Positions 56,629 to 64,000 of a stretch of 64,000 bases of DNA are shown here, piece after piece; within the stretch, counting starts at the first letter, position 1; each line of letters starts with the position of its first letter. This DNA comes from Scleromitrula shiraiana (Eukaryota; Ascomycota; Leotiomycetes; Helotiales; Sclerotiniaceae). Location: NCBI GenBank assembly GCA_028455995.1, contig JABELC010000013.1, positions 1,488,001-1,552,000 of the forward strand. The letters run 5' to 3'. Both the position numbers and the translations under genes were made by a program. The notes under the pieces were generated by a model that saw only the letters and a list, made by a program, of their open reading frames with translations, ran no database searches and had not been told where the DNA came from.

Positions 56629-57920
56629 CTAGCCATCTAGTTGCTCATCTTCTTGACCATAATCGGCATTCGCAACAGTAGACACATTTGTAGTTTTCTT
56701 CGTGGTAATGGTGACCGTTGTGGTAGTAGTCTTCGTGCCATCATTGTCAACTGTAATGGTCTCGTTGGTGTTAGTCTCGGTAGTAGTTGTGGTACATTTT
56801 GGCTTTGGCTTCGCGCATTCAGAATTGACGGCTTGTGTAGCGACTTCTCTCGTATTGGTCTCCCTCGCTGGTGATGGTGGGATATTGATGCCCATCTCAG
56901 CTGTGGTAGTGGTGGGGTCTTGCTTAGGTGTCGCGAGTTCGTCCTTCGTTTTTGCAGGCCCCGATTGATATTTGGAGATAGATGCCACACGGGCTCTTCT
57001 AGTAGGTGGTGGGAGGTAGTTGAAGGAGTCGGAGTCGGAATCGGAATCGGAATCAGAATCAGAATCGTTGTCAGTGGGGAGTTTCATACGAGAGGGTGGA
57101 TGTGGAAGAGATTTGGGTTTGGGCCAAGCAGAGCTCTCTACTACTCCGTTATTTCTGTCGATGAGGCTTTCGATCAGATTTCGTCGGGATCCTGTGGAAA
57201 TGAAACTCTGAGGGCGCATTGAAGAAACTGGAGTTAATTGTTTGGGTTTTGTCTCGACAGGAATTTTAGAGGCAAGAGATAAATCATCGGAGTTGTAATC
57301 TGCAGCATCTACTTGAGGATTTGAAGTCTTATGTCTCGCTCCATACCGATCTGCAGTTGGTCGTTTTCTCTTACTTGAGGAACTTGCTTGGAAACCCGGA
57401 AATTTGTCGTCATCCTTAGAGCAACCCATGGAGATTGAGGGAAATGGAGGGATGGCTGCTTTTGGTTTCTTCAAATCTGACGAAAGCTGCTCATTGGCAG
57501 GGCGTGGAGAAAGAGTGGTGAGGGATTTGGAATCAGGGATACCGAACATACTTGTGCAGGATTCTTCGGCAGTAGGTTGAGAAATGGTCCAAAAGGGATC
57601 TAAATCGGTGTCAGCAAAGCGCATGAGAGAAAGTTTGTATTGGAGCAAATAAAAGCAGTTCTATAATGACTTAGACACGATGGGACTTTCTCTCCTTCGG
57701 ACCCGGGACCGTGATCAATTTTAACGTTCTCACCTAGAACACTGCTGACAATTGGACCCACACCGTTCATTAAAGGATCAGACTTCGCACTGTAAGCATT
57801 TTCTCTTCGAAGCGATGCCGCCGTTGAAGAGTTTGACATGCTATGACGAGTGGTGGGTGCAACAATCCGATAAGCTTCGGGTAGATTTCTATCTTTGAAG
57901 AACTTAGAATTGGATGACAT
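56629..57920 (-). CDS. Uncharacterised low-complexity protein
   Basis: Two frames on the minus strand: 57920 down to about 57690 (MSSNSKFFKDRNLPEAYRIV) and a 330-codon frame to 56629 beginning at DPFWTISQPTAEESC after a GCTGAC branch and TTTAG acceptor near 57603. The donor is unclear; only GTC-type sites give the right phase, so the join is unresolved. The protein is mostly disordered: basic KRKRPTADRYGARH, an Asp-Ser repeat, LPPPTRRARVASISKY, and a Thr-rich tail (TTTTTVTITTKK). The dipeptide run comes from a TCGGAA/TCAGAA-type array at 57027-57068. No domain recognised; nuclear location is a guess from the basic stretch. Confidence 0.55.
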
Positions 57921-58569
57921 GATATCATTAAAAAATCAACATCAAGTCAGAAGATAAGAAGTGATGTAGTTATCGTAGGATAGATCGAAGATACAGCTGT
58001 TAGGATCGATGGTTTTGAGAAATACTAGTCGTTGTTATGTTGGAGGATGGGAAGGAGCAAAGAAGAGGAAAGTGGAATATAAGGAGACGTGAAAGAGGGG
58101 TTGATTGATGTAATTTCCCGTTCGAGTGAATCCTTTTCATTATTTGCTATGATGAGATGAGAATAGTGGGAGAGGGCATTTGTGATCGCCTTTGCTGGAA
58201 GGAAGATGTGATGAGAGGTGCAAAAGCTATAAAGTTGATGTACGAGTTCACGACGCTTGCCAAAATTGGAGCATTAAATGTCACCGATTAAGTATGCACC
58301 TATTTCGATCCATCACCGATTGAATGATAGATTCATATATGCAAATTAAATTGGATGTAGAAATACGAAGAAACTTATGGTCCCAATCCTTGGTATCTTC
58401 GATTTTGATTGCAATGCGCCTTGCTATCCTACCATTTCCAGCCTGCAACTCCATTCCACATGTATGATCCACCCAAAGGAGCCGAAGATTCTAAATGTAT
58501 ATATTTGATAAAGGCCTGCCGAAATCAGTCGTAATCTGGAAATTTTTATCTCAAATTCGCACGATCATA
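57921..58569. other. Intergenic
   Basis: Between tandem minus-strand genes. Nothing specific. Confidence 0.4.
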
Positions 58570-61536
58570 TTATGGCATATAACATCCACCAGCCATGACC
58601 AAATTCATCCTCGTGAACTTGACCTTATAGACGGGGGACTTTTTCGTGGGAAAAGCACTGATTTGATCGGCAGTAATCATGGTATCCTTTCCTTTCTTCT
58701 TTCCGACACCCGTAGTTGGATTGGGCTGAGTAACGGCCGTAGTACCATTAACATTGACACGAGTTGCATCTGCTTGGCCACCTGCACCGATGACTTCCCC
58801 ATCGACATTCTTATAAGGATCTGAAGGGACTTCTACATCCCAAATGCGAACAGTTCCATCGGCGCCACCAGAGCAAAGGACTGTGGACTCGACACTGAAG
58901 GATAAGGACCAAATACCGCCTTTTCCGTGACCTCGGCAGCGTTTGATTTGTGTTCCTTTGGCAAGATCCCACAAAATGATACTTCCGCCAGAGTCTGCAG
59001 AAGCCAAGATCTTTCCGTTCGGACTACATTCCAAAGTGCTAATGGTATCAGTGTGACCTGTAAATACTCGAACGCAATCACCAGTTGTGAAGGACCACAT
59101 GCGAACAGTCTTATCAACTTGATCACTGGCTGAGAATATATATGCGCCGTTTGGATGCCATGCGACCTGATTGACATTAGAATCATGGCCTACCATCATG
59201 CGAAGGTATGAGATATGGTCCTGGCCCCAGACACGAACTGTCTTATCCCAACCACAAGTCGCAAAATAATGACCGAATGGACCCCATTTGACATTCCAGA
59301 CTGGACCTTCATGACCTTTGTATACAACGAGACATGCCCAAGCTTCGAGTGACCAGAGGCGAATTGTTCGATCCGAAGAGCATGAGACAAGCAGCTTTGG
59401 TGCAGTGGATGGAGTTGATTCAGTTGCGTCATCTGGACCAGCAACTGACGGCGAAAAGGAAACGCTATAGACTGGAGCTGAATGACCAATAAGTCGTCGT
59501 GAGTTTGAGGGAGGTTGATCGTTTGCGCCTGATTTGACGATGGACGTCAATGGTTCACCATGTAAATGCCATACACGTATGTAAGATTCCTCAGTTCCAA
59601 CTGCAACCAAATTGTTGTCATCAGAAAACTCGATGCATGTGATACTAATAAAAATTAATATTGAAACAACAACGCACGATGTAAAAACTTACGAATCGAG
59701 AGTATTGTGAAAGGTGAACATGCAAACTGATACTGCAGGACCGATACCACCAGTACGACTTTCAATTCTGAATCTATCCCGATTTTCTTTGATCTTCTGA
59801 ACTTCCATGACCACATCCCGAGCTCGAGAGGGGGGTAGAGGAATTTCGTTGCGACTTGGACCATCAGAACTGTCCTCACGTTTGATGTTACGATCGAATT
59901 CTTCGACTAGAGTTAATCTACCTGGTTCGGTTGGGTGTCTCAGATCCTCTTCCTCAAGTTCTGCGCGAACATCTCCAGCCAGTTCCGGTTCCATTGCCAT
60001 CATACCTAACCTCAATACGGCATTGTTGTCCATAATATCTTTGTTAGTTACCCCAGTAAATGCACCAGGAATACCTTCTTGAAGGTCGGATTCCTCGGCG
60101 CCATTTGCTTGCCTAGATAGAGCATCGAAACTGTATTGGTCCAGAGGCCCACGTTGTGTCACACGCACCTCGCAGTATGTCTGCAGCAAATAGATAACAA
60201 CGGAACCTCCTACTTTGTTGTTTGACTCAAGATGGGTGATTAGGCTGTAGTAGGTAATGGAATTCAGCGGTAGTCGGTATTTTGAGGATCGGTAGAGCTT
60301 CGTAACCGAGTTATCAATGAGGTGTTGAGGTAAGCTTATGGTTTCAAAAGCACGAAGCTCGTCATTGTGAACATGTTCAAATTGACTTTTAAATTGATTG
60401 AGGAATTTCTTTCCGTCATCCGAATAACCATTTACGATGAGTTCGACGAATGAGTAAACAAAGATCGGCCATAAAAGTCGTCGCAACTCAAACTATCAAA
60501 ATAATGATGTCAGCTACTGAAAGCGCATATGGATAGTTTTATGGTAATTACCTTATAATGGTCTAGATTTGACTCAATCCAATTTCTTAGCATTTGAAAA
60601 CCTTTCCAATACTTCTCTGTACCAAGATCCTCGGCACGTTCTTGAACAGGTTTTCCATCCCTATCAACATTTGCAGATTCCGATCGGAGCATCTGCTCAG
60701 TTCGATTATAACCTTTTTTTAATAAGTATTCGATGACCTGATGATTTTGGTTAGTCGTGTTCTTCTGACTAGATTCTAATTTAGGACGTAGAGATTTGAC
60801 ACCGCGAGAGCCCATTATAAAATGCGAATGAAGAAAGAGTCAGAATGTACGAGAATTCTTCTCAAAGAGCTGTCGTGATGAAGCCAGAAATACTAAGGTT
60901 GGTTCTTTGACCAAAGTGAAAACAAATGACTTTAGGATTACTTTCAAGGGACGAATTGAAGTCTGGCAGCCCCGTAGGTAGACACCAAGAAAAAATATGA
61001 AGCCTCGGTGACATTGAGTGAATATGTCCAGTAGTAGAAAGATCGGACAACTGGCTGGCAATCAACCGACCTTTGATACTAAAGGACTTGTTCATGGGAT
61101 TTACAGGTAACAATCCACCAGAGTTTAGAGTGTGATATTACGGAGCAAACTTCACTTGAAGATTGGCAACTCGCAACGAATGGAATTAATAAACAGAACT
61201 CAATGTCCATAGCGCTATATCATGTGACCTGGTTCATTCACTCTTCCTTTGCGCATTCTCTAGCAACTTGGAGCATCTTTGATGTTTCCCAGTAATGACC
61301 TTGTCGACGGTGATCAAGATCTTAAATACATTGTGAAAGACGAATGGGTGTACAACGGAAAGTAGTGGAAAGTAATAATGCTATTAATTAAATAGAATCG
61401 AGGGAGAGCTTACAATTTGATTTAAATTTTGCTGCGACATTCCACTGCCTGTACTCTGTGATGGAGGTCCTTGTGAGCCTTGTTGTCCACCCATACCTGC
61501 ACTGGGTGGCCCATTTGAAGGCCCTGAATTTGACAT
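58570..61536 (-). CDS. taf5: TFIID/SAGA subunit TAF5
   Basis: Four exons: 61536-61414, 60737-60552, 60492-59693, 59644-58570; 727 residues. Exon 1 is a Gln/Gly/Ser-rich leader ending SQQNLNQI and joins to VIEYLLKKGYNRTEQMLRSE, completing a LisH motif. The NTD2 domain follows (GFQMLRNWIESNLDHYK, FVYSFVELIVNGY, SNNKVGGSVVIYLLQTYCEV), then a linker and a C-terminal WD40 propeller with about six repeats (LLVSCSSDRTIRLWSLEAW, YFATCGWDKTVRVWG, ILASADSGGSIILWDL, LCSGGADGTVRIWDV). It scaffolds histone-fold TAFs in TFIID and SAGA. Intron 1 is 675 bp, far longer than its neighbours; an ATG at 60815 inside it is open into exon 2 and gives a shorter alternative. Head-to-head with MED11. Confidence 0.92.
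60738..61412 (-). other. Unusually long first intron of TAF5
   Basis: GTAAGC donor at 61413-61408 side, CTAACC branch and CATCAG acceptor at 60738. It is 675 bp, versus 48-164 bp for nearly all other introns here. No convincing exon, snoRNA or ORF was found; the last 78 bp form an in-frame alternative N-terminus starting MGSRGVKSLRP. Confidence 0.55.
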
Positions 61537-62093
61537 GATTGCTAATTTTCTCTGTATCAATTCATCTCTTTATTATAGAGGTCGGTATCGATATCAATAC
61601 CACAAATTCTCCACTAATGTTGACTGTTATATTATCGTCGTCGTCGTCGCAATCGTCAGATATAAGGATTTGTAGAAAGAAGTGATTTCGAGAGATGATT
61701 GAAACAGTTGTAAAATTCCGTGAAATAGTTTTTGAAGATTCCTGAGATGTTTAAGAGGAAATCCATCAGGAGCAATAACACTTTAGAAAGATCTCGGAAT
61801 AATAATTATCCGATCTTCCCTATAAAATAATTGATTAACACACTAATGCAAGTGATGCGGTCACCGAAGAGCCGCAATCATACCGAGCTTTCTTATTATT
61901 TCTAGTATGAACTTTGGAGCTTGATCTAGACCACTAATAAGATTATACTCCAATATTTACATCTCTGACATGGCAATATCTCACAATTTCTATACAACAA
62001 AAGCAATAGTTTAACTGTAGGCAGAGGCTACTTAAGACGCCAGAGACATTCAATAACTCGGTATCATCTCATTCAATACCGTATCGTATCAAC
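61537..62093. promoter_or_regulatory. Shared upstream region of TAF5 and MED11
   Basis: 557 bp between divergent starts; contains a GTCGTCGTCGTC-type array near 61638-61650. No TATA box is assigned. Confidence 0.45.
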
Positions 62094-62737
62094 ATGTCAG
62101 AATCTCCTGAAGAAGACCAATCCTCCGCCTTTAAACCCTTTACTAAAGCTGAGCGCATTCAGCAACTCAATGACATAGACAAGGTACGGCATATCTTTCC
62201 CTCTCTTATACTATTCTCGAATCACTATTTAATAATAGACAGAGTATACTGCAACTGATTCAAACTGCTGGACAAACATTAAAAATCCTTACTGCCTCAC
62301 AATCCACAGAAGAGACCATGTCACCACAGGAAAGAAAGCAAGCATTTGAAAATGCCTCCAACTCCTACCTCCGAACTTTACAATCCGTGGATGTAAGATT
62401 GCGACGTCAGATATTGGGTTTAGAAGAAGCAGATATCATACCAGCAGACAAACAAAAGGCGAAGAATAAAGGGAAGGCCGCTGGAGCAATGGATAGCATG
62501 GGAGGAAGACCGGCTTTACCAGGACAGATGAATGCGAGTCAAGCGGATGAAGCATATCCTGATGGTGGCATGGGAAATCTTGATATAGGATGGCTCAACA
62601 GTAGGAGTGGCAGAGTTGGGAGGGATATGGAAGCAGAATTATGGACAAAGAGTAGAAAATTCCTAGAAGAATTAGATGCTGGCATATACAACGGAGAGCC
62701 TTTACCTAGAAATAAGGAGAACGGTGGCACGGGCTGA
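62094..62737 (+). CDS. med11: Mediator complex subunit 11
   Basis: Exons 62094-62183 and 62243-62737, intron 59 bp (GTACGG...GACAG); 194 residues. The join reads ERIQQLNDIDKSILQLIQTA, then GQTLKILTASQST, the conserved helical bundle of MED11 that pairs with MED22 in the Mediator head and contacts TFIIH. The C-terminal half (ADKQKAKNKGKAAGAMDSMG, Gly/Asn-rich) is an extension typical of filamentous fungi. An alternative acceptor four bases upstream would break the frame, so 62243 is chosen. Divergent to TAF5, upstream of Vps5. Confidence 0.9.
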
Positions 62738-63403
62738 GAGTGGAAGAATATCTGAGCTAGGAGATGATCTGATGTTACATTTCTGGATGAATATATTCGA
62801 GTGGTTTTCATATTGCATTACTCTTTACATAGGATCAACCATTGAAGATTATTCTTTTATTGGATTAACCATCGAAGATCATACTCTGGCGATACCTATA
62901 TAGAAGGTACCACTCTGAATATCATTTGTACTGTTAATGAAACTATGAATATATGATGGAAATATGTGCGCATCACCAACATCACATGAAGAAATAGAAG
63001 CTTCTTCTCCGTATATGTATATTGTACCGTTATCTGATTGATTCTGTCTGCCCCTTCCTCCTTAATAAACTCACTTTACTAAGAACCAATTATGCTTCAT
63101 ATAAAAAACTATCTATTTTTCTAGTCATATACCATAGAAAGATCTGATTCCTTCATACTTTAGCTATAGCCATAAATTTTGCTACAATACTGTGAACGTA
63201 CAAAGAAATTTACATATATTTCGCCTTGCACGTTTCTTGTTCCACTACCCACAAAAGCCTTGGAAATACGTATCGGTAGCCTTCCCTTCTCTATTCCCGC
63301 ACCGACCTCCATATTATTTCGGTCGGATTCATACCTATCGTTCCGAACATCAATAAGAAAGCTATTACATACATAACCTAGATATTCCTAATTAACCATT
63401 ACC
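62738..63403. other. Intergenic
   Basis: 3' flank of MED11 and promoter of the Vps5 gene, AT-rich. A near-repeat ATTGAAGATTAT/ATCGAAGATCAT occurs near 62839-62882. No gene. Confidence 0.4.
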
Positions 63404-64000
63404 ATGGATTTAGAAGACGGGGGAGATTCGCCTTGGGGAGGTATGTTTCAAACAACAATCAATTGTTATTACATTCTAGAAGTGATTGTTGACAACAGTT
63501 ATCAGATGTTCATTCTCAGACCCAATCAACAACAACCCAACCACAATCAGAAGAACCTGCTGGAGAAGGAGGTATGCCAAACTCTTGACTCTACCTAGTT
63601 ATATCATTTAATTCTAAACCTCTTTCATAGAATCCCCTACCAAGACATCGCAGACTCTTGCACCAGCTAGCGCACAACCAAAAACATATGGAGGACGAAC
63701 AATACGAACCCCTCGGCGCGCTGGAGCACAACCTGTTCGGCTTGAAGCTTTAGATGATTCATTGGGACCTCTGGGACCACTAGGCGACAGTGGATTAACA
63801 CCGCAAGCAGATCAACCTCCCGCGCCGCCTCAGAAAGAGCAGACGCTTACGCACAATATACGGCAACCTGTAGCTCAATCACAAAGCTCTACTATCCGCG
63901 GTATACTAGATCCCACTGATTTGAATGACGATTCTGAACTTACGCCTGGACCTCGTATACCTCCTCCCGTCCAACCATCTCAAGGAACTCCTGTGCGAAG
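63404..64000 (+). CDS. vps5: Retromer sorting nexin Vps5, N-terminal part (runs off window)
   Basis: Exons 63404-63440, 63506-63571 and 63631 to the window end; introns of 65 and 59 bp with GTATGT and GTATGC donors. The spliced start is MDLEDGGDSPWGDVHSQTQS, then acidic and Pro/Gln-rich sequence with RTIRTPRRAGAQPVRLEAL and LDPTDLNDDSELTPGPR. This long disordered leader with a TPRR...PVRLEAL segment is typical of fungal Vps5; the PX and BAR domains lie beyond the edge, so the call rests on the leader only. Vps5 with Vps17 forms the membrane-bending part of retromer for endosome-to-Golgi retrieval. Confidence 0.7.

Noticed and set aside
60738..60815. MGSRGVKSLRP as the main TAF5 start
   Set aside because: Joining exon 61536-61414 restores the NLNQIVIEYLLKKGY LisH region expected of TAF5; the internal ATG is kept only as an alternative.

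Overview
The window is nuclear DNA of a filamentous ascomycete. Introns are short (48-164 bp) with GT-AG ends, CTAAC/CTGAC-like branch sites and T-rich acceptors. Intergenic DNA is full of microsatellites, and the gene families (GRR1, RTA1-like, Pth11/rhodopsin-like, killer-toxin-like chitinase C-terminal module) are fungal. Protein flavour and gene style suggest Leotiomycetes, perhaps Botrytis/Sclerotinia; that placement is inference. No rRNA, tRNA, CRISPR or intact transposon was recognised. Splice coordinates were worked out by hand from reading-frame continuity.

Layout. 1-4152: a large disordered protein with a C-terminal methyltransferase-like domain, probably cut by the window edge. 4.8-7.5 kb: a secreted-protein pseudogene with two stops and a truncated RTA1-like gene overlapped antisense by a secreted-type ORF. 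7.5-10.8 kb: gene-poor and microsatellite-rich. 10.9-25.3 kb: housekeeping block (GRR1-type F-box/LRR protein, Aim18-like mitochondrial protein, dithiol glutaredoxin, BAG co-chaperone, ribosomal protein uL13, acyl-CoA synthetase-like enzyme). 25.7-46.2 kb: an accessory, decaying region: membrane-protein relic, a methyltransferase, a secreted metallopeptidase relic, a GPI-type DUF7729 protein, a stand-alone secreted killer-toxin-like chitinase C-terminal module with a premature stop, a divergent secreted-protein pseudogene, a small secreted candidate and a frameshifted Pth11-like receptor. 46.9-64 kb: dense housekeeping genes (ClpP, Bot1-type mitoribosomal protein, monoglyceride lipase, Trm61-like tRNA methyltransferase, Dcr2-like phosphatase, two uncharacterised genes, TAF5, MED11, Vps5).

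How genes relate. Several housekeeping genes are head-to-head pairs with joint roles: ClpP with the mitoribosomal Bot1 protein (176 bp apart), and TAF5 (TFIID/SAGA) with MED11 (Mediator head) about 560 bp apart. The lipase ends in SKL and the acyl-activating enzyme has a PTS2-like N-terminus, so both may serve peroxisomal lipid metabolism. The 25.7-46.2 kb block looks like a fast-evolving secretome/membrane island in which several genes carry one or two isolated stops or a frameshift. The most noteworthy locus is 39.9-43.8 kb, where a toxin-like secreted module lacking its chitinase domain sits divergently beside another secreted gene, both interrupted.
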